From contig NZ_UPSE01000493.1 of NCBI RefSeq assembly GCF_900573885.1, forward strand, positions 496,001 through 560,000: a DNA stretch of 64,000 nucleotides, written 5' to 3'. This document shows, piece after piece, positions 27,237 through 35,178 of this stretch. This DNA comes from Pseudomonas viridiflava (lineage in GTDB: Bacteria; Pseudomonadota; Gammaproteobacteria; Pseudomonadales; Pseudomonadaceae). Under the pieces are notes generated by a model. That model made no database searches. It saw only the letters and a program-made list of their open reading frames with translations, and was not told the origin of the DNA. Position 1 is the stretch's first letter; each line of letters begins with the position of its first letter. The position numbers and the translations under genes are program-made.

Positions 27237-28493
27237 TCAGAAGATTTCCAGCGGGTATTCAACGAACGCGCGAATCTCGTTCAGGTTCGGGCCCACGTCG
27301 CGGTCGGCACGGTAGATCGAGTTACGCAGTTTCAGCGACAGGTCTTTCAGCGAACCGTCCTGCACCACGTATTTCACCTGGTTGAAGAACTCGCGCTCGG
27401 TGCCGTCCTGCTCGCCGCCAGCATCGATGTTGCTGCCGCGCACGTAGGCGGTTTTGTAGCTCAGGCCGGCGACGCCGTACTCGGTGAAGTCCAGCTCGTA
27501 GCTCACTTGCCACGACTCTTCGTCTTTGAGGTTGAAGTCGGAGTAGTAGGAGTTGGCCACGTAAATGGTGCTGCCACCGTCGCCGTAGTCATAGGCGTAG
27601 CCAGCGTCGCCGCTGTTGCGCTGATGCGCCACGATGAACGCGTGAGCGCCCACGCTGTACTTGGCCGCCAGGCTCCACAGGGTGTTGCTGTCGTTATTGC
27701 CGTCGCCGCCCATATCCAGCGCGGCCTGGGCGTTGTCGTCGTAGTCGGTGCGGTAGATGTTGAAGTCGAAATTCAACGCCTGGTTCTCGCTGAGCACCTG
27801 GGTGAAGTTCACGTTGCCGTAGTACTTCTTGAAGGTGTCTTCCACGTCGGAGTGGTAGGCGGCCACGCTCAGGGCGTCGTTGATCACATAGCTGCCGCCG
27901 ATCACGTCGATGCTTTTCAGACGGTTCGGGTCGCGGGCCGGGTCGCCCATCGGGCTGTCACCGGTGAAGCGGCCGGCGTTCAGTTCCAGGCCTTCGATTT
28001 CCTTGCTGGTCACCAGGGTGCCGGTGAACGCTTGTGGCAACAGGCGCGAATCGTCGGAGGCCAAAACCGGCAGCGACGGGAACTGATTGCCATAACGCAG
28101 CACGGTATTGGAAACGCGCAGCTTCACGACGCCACCGGCTTCGGACAGGTCATCGACCGGATGGCCGTCGCTGTCGGTGTCAAAGAACGCGCCGTAGTTG
28201 CGACCGCGGCCGCTGTCGAGCTTGATGCCCAGCAGGCCGTAAGCGTCAACGCCGAAGCCGACGGTGCCTTGAGTGAAACCCGACTCGAACGTGCCAATGA
28301 AGCCCTGGCCCCAGACCTTGCGATCAGCGGCGCGGTTTTTGTAGTCGCGGTTGAAATAGGCGTTGCGCAGCAGCAGGTTCAGGCTGCTGTCTTCAACAAA
28401 GCCCTTGGACTCGGATTGCTCGCTGGCAAACGCCGGCGTGAGCGTCAGCGAGGCCAGCGCGCAGGCCAGCGCGATGCGTGTGCGATTGAACAT
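27237..28493 (-). CDS. OprD-family outer-membrane porin
   Basis: 418 residues from ATG 28493. A signal peptide (MFNRTRIALACALASLTLTPAFA) gives a mature barrel starting SEQSESKGFVEDSSLNLLLRN, the OprD-family opening. The constriction-loop region has RYGNQFPSLPVLASDDSRLLPQ-like residues, and the C-terminus ends in Phe as needed for BAM assembly. These channels admit specific amino acids, aromatic acids or other small solutes; the substrate is not readable. The 404-bp gap upstream holds an inverted repeat and a possible small RNA. Confidence 0.93.
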   Translation of the reverse strand: MFNRTRIALACALASLTLTPAFASEQSESKGFVEDSSLNLLLRNAYFNRDYKNRAADRKVWGQGFIGTFESGFTQGTVGFGVDAYGLLGIKLDSGRGRNYGAFFDTDSDGHPVDDLSEAGGVVKLRVSNTVLRYGNQFPSLPVLASDDSRLLPQAFTGTLVTSKEIEGLELNAGRFTGDSPMGDPARDPNRLKSIDVIGGSYVINDALSVAAYHSDVEDTFKKYYGNVNFTQVLSENQALNFDFNIYRTDYDDNAQAALDMGGDGNNDSNTLWSLAAKYSVGAHAFIVAHQRNSGDAGYAYDYGDGGSTIYVANSYYSDFNLKDEESWQVSYELDFTEYGVAGLSYKTAYVRGSNIDAGGEQDGTEREFFNQVKYVVQDGSLKDLSLKLRNSIYRADRDVGPNLNEIRAFVEYPLEIF

Positions 28494-28654
28494 AGGTGCT
28501 CCCCATAACGGTTCTTGGCATTGGATGTTGTTGCTAAAGGCGGCAGGCGCTGCAGGGCGCATCGACAGTCAGCCTGGTGGGCAGGCTGGTGCCGGCGGGA
28601 AGATATTTATAGGAAATTTCCCAGCCTATGCAGCGGATGGGATAAATACGCGCT

Positions 28655-28685
28655 TTGAAATAATCAGTAAAACTGCTTATTTCAA
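28655..28685. promoter_or_regulatory. Long-spaced inverted repeat upstream of the porin gene
   Basis: TTGAAATAA (28655-28663) and TTATTTCAA (28677-28685) form perfect 9-bp arms with a 13-bp spacer, centre to centre 22 bp, two helical turns. It sits in an A-T-rich stretch about 165 bp upstream of the porin start and could be an operator for a dimeric regulator. Confidence 0.5.
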
Positions 28686-28735
28686 TTTTTACTATCGACG
28701 CTATTGATGGCGGGTTTTGCAGGAAGCGGCTTACT

Positions 28736-28841
28736 CTTGACCGCGATGAATCCCCAAAGCACTGAATTCAGAGACTAATTCAGTGCATTGCTCCCTTCAT
28801 CACCTTTGGTTTATTTGCCGCCTCAAGTGGGCGGCTTTTTT
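28736..28841 (+). ncRNA. Possible small RNA with terminator
   Basis: The gene-free gap 28494-28897 contains a perfect 10-bp stem (28759-28768 with 28777-28786, 8-nt loop) followed by a G-C stem (28817-28822 with 28830-28835) and a T-run from 28836. The terminator points to a plus-strand transcript, yet both flanking genes are on the minus strand. The 5' end is a guess, and no coding sequence is visible. Confidence 0.35.
28817..28841 (+). terminator. Rho-independent terminator, plus strand
   Basis: 6-bp GCCGCC/GGCGGC stem with 7-nt loop (28817-28835) followed by six T. Its polarity is opposite to both flanking genes. Confidence 0.7.
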
Positions 28842-28897
28842 ATGGGCGGTTTTTTTCCACAAACTAATCGAGGCCGTCGATGAGTTTTGGCGGCGCT

Positions 28898-30829
28898 TCA
28901 GCGATCCAGCAGCGTACGCACCCGCTCCAGCAGATCGGCGCTGTGGAACGGCTTGCTGAGCATGTCCATGCCGGTGCCAGCCAGATCCTGACGGTCGAGG
29001 GCATTCTCGGCGTAGCCCGAGACATACAGCACGGGAAGGTCAGCGCGCATTGTCCGGGCGAGGGCGGCCAGATCGCGGCCGTCCATGCGCGGCAGGCCGA
29101 TGTCGGTCAGCAGCAAGTCAATCGAGGCATCGTTCTTTAGCGCCTGTACCGCGCCTTCGGCGTCGTACACCTGGGTGAAGCGGTATCCAGCATCGCTGAG
29201 TATTTCCGCCACCAGCGCGCTGACCGAGGCCAGATCCTCGACAATCAGAACGTGTTCGCCGCTGCCGTTGACAGGCATCCGGGCTTCCACTTCTTCAGCG
29301 ATGGGAAGCGCGTCTCCGGCAGGCAGCAGCAATACCACCTCTGTGCCTTTGTTGATGCGGCTGCGAATACTCACATCGCCGCCGGACTGGCGGGCGAAAC
29401 CGTAAATACTCGACAGACCCAGGCCGGTGCCCTGGCCCACCGGCTTAGTGCTGAAAAACGGATCGAAGACCTTGCCGATCACCGACTCATCAATGCCGAT
29501 GCCGTCGTCACGAACCGACAGGGCAATGTAGGTGCCGTCTTCCAGCTTGGCGTTGCCCGACACCACCGTTGCATAGGTGGCGATGCGAATGCTGCCGCCT
29601 TTGGGCAAGGCGTCGCGCGCGTTGATGATCAGGTTGAGCACCGAGCTCTCGAACTGGAACGGGTCGACCATCGCAATCGAGGTGCCGGCGGTCAGCTCAA
29701 GCGTCAGGGAAATGCGTTCGCCAATGGTGCGACGCAGCATTTCTTCCAGCGACAGAACGTGTTTGTTGATATCGATGGGGCGCGTGTCCAGCGGCTGCTG
29801 GCGCGCGAAGGCGAGCAGGCGGTGGGTGAGTGCCGCGGCGCTGTTGGCGGAGCTGAGCGCCGCATCGGCGTAGCGCATCAGGGTGTCGTAACGCTGGTCT
29901 TCAACGCGGCGTTTGATCAACTCCACGGCGGCGATGATGCCGGTGAGCATGTTGTTGAAGTCGTGAGCGATGCCACCGGTGAGTTTGCCCAGTGCGTCCA
30001 TTTTCTGTGCTTGCAGCAACTGCTCTTCGGTGCGCGCACGCTCGGCCACTTCCTGGGCAATGCGGGTGTGGGCCTTGTCCAGTTGCTGACGCTGGGAGCG
30101 ATCACGCTCACGGTGTTCGGTCACGTCTTCAACGAACACCAGGCTATGGCCCGGCAGGCGGTACGGCGAAACCTGCCACTCGGTTTCCCGGGCTTCGCCG
30201 TTCAGTTGCAGATCAAGGTTGCCCTGCCAGCGCTCGCCGGCCAGCACGTGTTTGCGCAGCTCTACCAGATGCTCGTCCTGCCCGGCACCAAGGTGCTGCA
30301 GCAGGCGTTCATCGCCGTGTACCAGTTGGGCGAAGGCCTGGTTGCTTTCGATGACATTGAGGTGTTCATCGATAACGGCAATCGGGGCCGACACGTTGCG
30401 GAAAATCTCGCGGAAGCGTGCTTCGCTTTCGCGTAGCGCGTTCTCGCTGTCGCGCACCCGCAGCAGGGTGCGCAGGGTGGCCATCAACACTTCGGGGTCG
30501 ATAGGGTGTGTCAGGTAGGCGTCGGCACCGGTTTCAAGGCCGGTGACAATGTCGTGGGTCTGAATCGAGGCGGCCGACACATGAATCACCGGCACCAGTT
30601 CGGTTCGCGCGTGCTGGCGAATCTCACGCACGATATCGAAGCCGGTCATGTCCGGGAGGTTCACGTCCAGAATCAACGCGTGGTACTCATTTGCCGCAAT
30701 CAGCGCCAGGCCTTCAGCACCTGTGCCTGCTTCGTCGATGACATAGCCTTGCTGCTCAAGGCGACGACGCAACGCATACCGCGTCGCCACGTTGTCGTCG
30801 ACGATCAGCAAATGAACGTCATTGTTCAT
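28898..30829 (-). CDS. Hybrid sensor kinase, REC-PAS-HisKA-HATPase-REC
   Basis: 643 residues from ATG 30829, with no membrane segment. First receiver about 5-122 with Asp55 (LILDVNLPDMTG); its usual Lys-Pro is Thr-His-Pro, so the conserved Lys is lost. PAS about 135-245, coiled coil 245-280, HisKA with His289 (GGIAHDFNN), HATPase with NARDALPKGG, DDGIGI and GTGLGLSS, then a second receiver with TDIGLPRMDG and an intact SKPF. There is no DNA-binding output. It overlaps the preceding kinase gene by 11 nt and is the last gene of the stressosome operon, so it probably carries the output phosphate or c-di-GMP-independent signalling to partners elsewhere. Confidence 0.92.
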   Translation of the reverse strand: MNNDVHLLIVDDNVATRYALRRRLEQQGYVIDEAGTGAEGLALIAANEYHALILDVNLPDMTGFDIVREIRQHARTELVPVIHVSAASIQTHDIVTGLETGADAYLTHPIDPEVLMATLRTLLRVRDSENALRESEARFREIFRNVSAPIAVIDEHLNVIESNQAFAQLVHGDERLLQHLGAGQDEHLVELRKHVLAGERWQGNLDLQLNGEARETEWQVSPYRLPGHSLVFVEDVTEHRERDRSQRQQLDKAHTRIAQEVAERARTEEQLLQAQKMDALGKLTGGIAHDFNNMLTGIIAAVELIKRRVEDQRYDTLMRYADAALSSANSAAALTHRLLAFARQQPLDTRPIDINKHVLSLEEMLRRTIGERISLTLELTAGTSIAMVDPFQFESSVLNLIINARDALPKGGSIRIATYATVVSGNAKLEDGTYIALSVRDDGIGIDESVIGKVFDPFFSTKPVGQGTGLGLSSIYGFARQSGGDVSIRSRINKGTEVVLLLPAGDALPIAEEVEARMPVNGSGEHVLIVEDLASVSALVAEILSDAGYRFTQVYDAEGAVQALKNDASIDLLLTDIGLPRMDGRDLAALARTMRADLPVLYVSGYAENALDRQDLAGTGMDMLSKPFHSADLLERVRTLLDR

Positions 30830-31676
30830 CGGGTTTTTCCTGATCAATTGCAAACGGAATAATCACGTAAAAGGTTGAGCCGACGCCGGGTTCGCTTTCC
30901 ACCCCGACGCGCCCGCCGAGCAACGCGGCGAAGCGTTTGCACAATGACAGACCCAGGCCGGTGCCGCGAAAACGTTTTTGCAGCGGTGAGTCCACTTGCG
31001 AGAAATCTTCAAACAGCGTGCCGTGCATTTCTGCCGGAATGCCGATTCCGGTATCCGACACGGCGAAGCGCACCTCGGTGTCGCTTTCCAGACGCGCGGA
31101 CACCCGCACTTCGCCGCGCTGGGTGAACTTCAATGAGTTGGAAATGAAGTTGCGCAAGATCTGCGCGAGCTTTTTATCGTCGGTGTACAGCCTGGGCATG
31201 TTCACCGGTTCGGCAAATACCAGGTCTACCGCTCTGCCGTCGACGATGGGGCGGAACATGCCGCGCAGGGCCGAGAACAGGTCGAACATATCGAACCAGT
31301 CCGGCGAAATGCTGATGCGCCCGGCCTCGATTTTCGCCAGGTCGAGCAGGTCGTCGACCATGTCGCTCAGCTCGCTGGCGGCGGTCCGCACAAAACCCAC
31401 TTGCTTGTGCTGCTCGGGACTCAGCGGGCCGTCGAGTTCATCATCCAGCAGGCTGGTGATGCTCAGAATCGAGCCCAGTGGCGTGCGGAATTCGTGACTC
31501 ATGTAAGAGAGGAAACGGCTTTTCAAATCCGACGCCTGACGCAATTCGTCGGCTTGCGTATCCAGCTCGGCGTACAAGGCCAGCACGCCCTGATTGGTTT
31601 CTTCGAGCTCTGCGCGCAGCGCTTCGTTTTCAGCCAGCACGGCTTGCAGGCGCGCCTGAATATCGCTGTCAGCCAT
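30819..31676 (-). CDS. Soluble sensor histidine kinase
   Basis: 285 residues. Residues 5-50 are a heptad-like coiled coil, then HisKA with His61 (YMSHEFRTPLGSIL) and a HATPase with NSLKFTQRG, DTGIGIP and GTGLGLSLCKRF. It lacks sensor and membrane segments, so its input must come from a partner, plausibly through the coiled coil. It overlaps both neighbouring genes (8 nt with the PP2C gene, 11 nt with the hybrid kinase). Confidence 0.92.
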   Translation of the reverse strand: MADSDIQARLQAVLAENEALRAELEETNQGVLALYAELDTQADELRQASDLKSRFLSYMSHEFRTPLGSILSITSLLDDELDGPLSPEQHKQVGFVRTAASELSDMVDDLLDLAKIEAGRISISPDWFDMFDLFSALRGMFRPIVDGRAVDLVFAEPVNMPRLYTDDKKLAQILRNFISNSLKFTQRGEVRVSARLESDTEVRFAVSDTGIGIPAEMHGTLFEDFSQVDSPLQKRFRGTGLGLSLCKRFAALLGGRVGVESEPGVGSTFYVIIPFAIDQEKPDEQ

Positions 31677-32685
31677 TGGCTGCCTCCAGTGGAACGACCA
31701 ATACGGTTACATCGTCGCGGCCCCGGCAAAAGTCCCGGTGCAGCACGGCAGCAATTACCGCCGGGTGGCGGTGCGCCAGACCGGGGTAGTCGCGCAGGTT
31801 CCAGCGCGACTGCAAACCATCGCTGAACATCACCAGCAATTGCCCCGCGCAGTCGGCAAAGTCGAAGCCCTGGGCTTTGCGAAACTGGGCGCCAAGAATG
31901 CCGGGGTGTGACGCCAGACCTCGGCTCTTGTCTGCCGTGATAAGCGTAGCGCCAATGTTGCCAATGCCGGCGAAGTGCAGGCTACCGGTGGTGGCGTTGT
32001 ATTGCGCCACCGCGCCAGCGCCACCGCGGGTTCCGCACATGGCGCGGTGCAGCTCGTCTATCAACACCACCGGCACTGAAAACGGCGCTGCAGCGAAGGC
32101 CAGCGCGCCTGCGCGGGCGGCCTCTTCGGCTTCTTCACCGTGGCCGAGACCGTCGATGATCATTGCGCTGACGTTGTTGCCTTCCACTGTCAGATGCCAG
32201 GCGTCGCCGCACGCCGGTACGTTGTGCAGTGAGTGCTGGGTGACGCCAAAGCGAAAATCGGCGCTGTGCTTGCCGCGCGGGTATAACCGCGCCATCAGCA
32301 CGGCGCCGCGGGCATCGGCATACACATCGAAAACATCGGACAGACGATCAACCGCGCCCATGCCGATGCCTTGCGTGCCACCGGTGGAATAGCCGTCTGC
32401 CAGGCAATTGTGCAGGTCGAAGCCCGGTCCGCGATCAACCGCCACCAGTTCGATACCGGTGGCTTCGCTGAAGGGCAGGGTGCGCACATGCAACTCGCCT
32501 CGGCCGGCGTGCTTAAGCAAATTGCTGGTCAGCTCGGTGGTCACCAGCGCCGCGCGGCCTGCATCGGTGGCGTCGAAGCCGCTGTCTTCCGCAAGCTTCT
32601 GCACCACCCGGCGGGCGTGGCCTACCTGGCTTTCATCGTCGATATGCAGCACGAGCGTGAGGGAACTGCTCAGGTTCACGTCCAT
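31669..32685 (-). CDS. Fused anti-sigma-type ATPase and SpoIIE/PP2C phosphatase (RsbX position)
   Basis: 338 residues in two domains. Residues 1 to about 140 are a GHKL ATPase like RsbW/RsbT: N box ELTSNLLKHAG, DRGPGFD and TGGTQGIGMGAVDRL. Residues about 145-338 are an RsbX/SpoIIE-type PP2C with metal motifs IIDGLGHGEEA, MFSDGL and GRDDVTVLVV. In Bacillus, RsbX removes phosphate from RsbS and RsbR to reset the stressosome; that role fits the operon position after RsbT. The attached kinase-like domain is additional. It overlaps rsbT by 10 nt. Confidence 0.9.
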   Translation of the reverse strand: MDVNLSSSLTLVLHIDDESQVGHARRVVQKLAEDSGFDATDAGRAALVTTELTSNLLKHAGRGELHVRTLPFSEATGIELVAVDRGPGFDLHNCLADGYSTGGTQGIGMGAVDRLSDVFDVYADARGAVLMARLYPRGKHSADFRFGVTQHSLHNVPACGDAWHLTVEGNNVSAMIIDGLGHGEEAEEAARAGALAFAAAPFSVPVVLIDELHRAMCGTRGGAGAVAQYNATTGSLHFAGIGNIGATLITADKSRGLASHPGILGAQFRKAQGFDFADCAGQLLVMFSDGLQSRWNLRDYPGLAHRHPAVIAAVLHRDFCRGRDDVTVLVVPLEAANG

Positions 32686-33080
32686 CGGGTAATCGTCACG
32701 CGGGTGCCTTTGCCGGGCGCGGTGTCCAGCTCGAACTCGTCGACCAGACGTTTGGCGCCGGTGAGCCCCAGACCCATGCCGCTGCCGGAGGTCCAGCCAT
32801 CGGTCATCGCCAGTTTGAGGTCGGGAATGCCGGGGCCTTCGTCACGAAAGGTCAGGCGCAGGCCGGTGCGGCCGCCGTCGTCGAGCACTTGCCAATCCAT
32901 GTCGCCGCCACCGCCGTAGACCACGGTGTTACGGGCCAGCTCGCTGACGGCAGTCACCAGCTTGGTCAGGTCGATCAGGCGCATGCCGCATTCCTGGGCC
33001 AGCTTGCGCGAGGTTTGCCGGGCCATTACCACGTCTTGCTCGATGCGTACCGGTTGCGTGCCGCTGCTGCGCACGTTCAT
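32676..33080 (-). CDS. rsbT: RsbT-type serine/threonine kinase (stressosome)
   Basis: 134 residues, a single GHKL kinase domain: N box SELARNTVVYGGGG, G1 DEGPGIPD and G2 GSGMGLGLTGAKRLVDEF are all intact. RsbT phosphorylates RsbS and RsbR when stress is sensed, then leaves the complex to act on the next partner. In Bacillus that is RsbU, which is absent here. The ATGA start overlaps the rsbS stop by 4 nt. Confidence 0.94.
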   Translation of the reverse strand: MNVRSSGTQPVRIEQDVVMARQTSRKLAQECGMRLIDLTKLVTAVSELARNTVVYGGGGDMDWQVLDDGGRTGLRLTFRDEGPGIPDLKLAMTDGWTSGSGMGLGLTGAKRLVDEFELDTAPGKGTRVTITRWT

Positions 33081-33439
33081 TGCGCGCCAACCCGCTCGCG
33101 CAAGAGCTTCATGCCGCGCTCAACGTTGAGCGCAGTGCTCACGCCCGGCAGGGTCAGACCCAACTCCACGAGGGTGATGGCAACGGCCGGCTGCAAACCG
33201 ACCACCACGGTTTCGGCGTCCATGATGCGCGACAGGCCGGAAATGGTGCCGATCATGCGTCCAATAAACGAGTCGACCATGTCCAGCGCCGAGATATCGA
33301 TAAGGACACCGCGCGCCGAGGTGGCGCTGATGCGTTCAGACAAATCGTCTTGCAGGGTCATGGCCAGTTGGTCGTGCATGTCCACCTGAATGGTGACCAG
33401 CAGGAACTGACCCATCTGCAGAATGGGGATGCGCTCCAT
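33077..33439 (-). CDS. rsbS: RsbS-type STAS scaffold protein (stressosome)
   Basis: 120 residues, one STAS domain (IPILQMGQFLLVTIQVD, then GVLIDISALDMVDSFIGRMI). Ser57 in DMVDSFIG aligns with the phosphorylated Ser59 of Bacillus RsbS. It should form the stressosome core with RsbR and hold RsbT. Gap to rsbR is 2 nt and to rsbT is a 4-nt overlap. Confidence 0.94.
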   Translation of the reverse strand: MERIPILQMGQFLLVTIQVDMHDQLAMTLQDDLSERISATSARGVLIDISALDMVDSFIGRMIGTISGLSRIMDAETVVVGLQPAVAITLVELGLTLPGVSTALNVERGMKLLRERVGAQ

Positions 33440-33441
33440 GA

Positions 33442-34293
33442 TTACTGCGCCTTGGTCACGGTGACGCCCAGGCGGCGTAGCGCCAGTGCCAGGGCGTCGG
33501 CCAGGTTAGCCTTGGTGACAACACCTTGCAGATCCAGGCCCAGGTGCACGATGGTTTGCGCAATCTGCGGACGCACGCCGCTGATGATGCAGTCGGCGCC
33601 CATCAGGCGAATGGCCGTTACGGTTTTCAGCAGGTGCTGGGCAACCAGGGTGTCGACGGTCGGCACGCCGGTGATGTCGATGATGGCGATTTCCGAACCG
33701 GTATCGACGATGCGTTGCAGCAGCGATTCCATCACCACCTGGGTGCGTTGCGAATCCAGGGTGCCGATCATTGGCAGCGCCAGCACGCCGTCCCACAGCT
33801 TCACCACGGGCGTCGACAGTTCCAGCAGTTCTTCCTGCTGGCGACGGATCACCGCTTCGCGCGAAGCCTGATAGGTGCGAATGGTGTGCATGCCCAGTGC
33901 ATCAAACAGCTCGGAGGCTTGCAGCAACTGGCTGGCGAACAGCTCGGGCTGGCTGCCGAACTCGGTTTGCAGCAAGGCGAAGAACGGGCCTTTGAGGGTA
34001 AAAATAAAGTTCGCGGTCTGGCTGGAGTCGTGGCCCAACTGGGCACGGCTGCGCGACAGGCGTTCGAGAAATAAACGGGTGTCTTCCCACTGGGCGGTGC
34101 CAAGGGCGGCGCCGGCGCCATTTTCCAGCGCGGTGGAAATCAGATTGATGAATTCGCGAGTGTCGGCTCTGAGCTCGTCTTCCTTCAGGTTGCGCGTGCC
34201 TCCGGTGGTTTGCAGCGCGGAGATCCATGCCTGAGACAGTTGCGACTCAGCGGCTTTGATTTTTTGAACGGCGTCTTGACCCAGTGCGGCCAT
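33442..34293 (-). CDS. rsbR: RsbR-type stressosome sensor
   Basis: 283 residues from ATG 34293; a 47-codon upstream extension is not supported. Residues 1 to about 145 are all-helical and fit the RsbR N-terminal globin-like sensor, without an obvious haem ligand. Residues about 158-275 are STAS (PVVKLWDGVLALPMIGTLD, then IAIIDITGVPTVDTLVAQHL). Thr215 in VDTLVA corresponds to the phosphorylated loop Thr of RsbRA; a Ser/Thr in LDSQRT marks the other site. It is the first gene of the operon, downstream of a palindrome-rich 394-bp gap. Confidence 0.93.
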   Translation of the reverse strand: MAALGQDAVQKIKAAESQLSQAWISALQTTGGTRNLKEDELRADTREFINLISTALENGAGAALGTAQWEDTRLFLERLSRSRAQLGHDSSQTANFIFTLKGPFFALLQTEFGSQPELFASQLLQASELFDALGMHTIRTYQASREAVIRRQQEELLELSTPVVKLWDGVLALPMIGTLDSQRTQVVMESLLQRIVDTGSEIAIIDITGVPTVDTLVAQHLLKTVTAIRLMGADCIISGVRPQIAQTIVHLGLDLQGVVTKANLADALALALRRLGVTVTKAQ

Positions 34294-34449
34294 GCGGAAA
34301 ACTCCTGTGTTGGCTGTTCTTTTAATAGGGGCGTGCGAGGTGCGGCCTGCCGTTGATGGCACACAGCCTTCACCTTTGGAGATGGTTTGACGAGATACAG
34401 CAACGCGGGCGATCGGTAAAGAACCTGCACGCATTTAGCAGACTGATTC

Positions 34450-34501
34450 GCATCTGCCAGATGCAGCCAAACTACCGACGCGCTCGTGCCTACGCGTAGG
34501 C
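34450..34501. promoter_or_regulatory. Two palindromes upstream of the stressosome operon
   Basis: GCATCTG-C-CAGATGC (34450-34464) and the 14-bp palindrome GCCTACGCGTAGGC (34488-34501) lie 157-208 bp before the rsbR start, near an A-T-rich TAATATAAC (minus strand, 34518-34510). The gap 34294-34687 has no gene. Possible regulator sites; the promoter itself is not resolved. Confidence 0.45.
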
Positions 34502-34687
34502 CACGGGTCGTTATATTAGTTCAGGAAGAATGACAGCTGGGCGCCGGGATTGCTGAGCAGCGAGCGCTAGAGAAGGGGAATCGGGCTCATCCGTGAGCAA
34601 GGCTTGAATCCCTTAAGCCATCCGTAAAGCAGTGCATCCAAAACGGTGAATCAGTGCGGCGCGTGTACGCCGCACGGGTGTGACAGG

Positions 34688-35002
34688 TTAAGCGCGCATC
34701 CACTGACGTGGAGCCTGCTCCAGGCGCTGAGCGCGAGCGGCTTCGTTGGCACGGTTGGCCAGGAAAGCGCCTTGTTCAACGTTCAGGGTCAGGGCGCCGC
34801 TGGCGATGCGCATGTCACGGCGCAGTTCGCGAATCAGGCGGCCAACCATCTTCTCGTTAAAAATCATCGCCGGCTCGATCACTTTGGTGAAAGTCTCGCG
34901 GGCGTTCTTCAGGGTCAACAGAACCGAAGTGTCTGGACGTGGGCTGAAGCTGATTTCGTAAGTCGGGAAGGCGTTGAACAGGTGCTTGACGGGATATTTC
35001 AT
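34688..35002 (-). CDS. DUF3509 family protein
   Basis: 104 residues from ATG 35002, with GGTGAG 4 nt upstream; the longer reading from 35164 is rejected. The N-terminal FPTYEISFSPRPDTSVLLTLKN-like beta strands are followed by an Arg-rich helix (GRLIRELRRDMRIASG). This matches the small Pseudomonas family DUF3509. No function is known. Confidence 0.8.
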   Translation of the reverse strand: MKYPVKHLFNAFPTYEISFSPRPDTSVLLTLKNARETFTKVIEPAMIFNEKMVGRLIRELRRDMRIASGALTLNVEQGAFLANRANEAARAQRLEQAPRQWMRA

Positions 35003-35178
35003 TTTCTCACCGCTCCATGGGGTTTTAAGTCGTTGCAGAACATAGAGCAGCAGACGTGCCAACTTTTTAGAAGCGCTACAGGCCAGTAAAGCCGGGGCTT
35101 TGCGGGTTTTTGCAATCAGCCTGCCATTAGCAATTTGCACGATTGCCCATAGGCCACCATGCAAATCGCATGAAGTGC

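Noticed and set aside
34488..34501. Palindrome considered as an attachment or recombination site
   Set aside because: No integrase, direct repeats or tRNA target nearby; a regulator site is the simpler reading.
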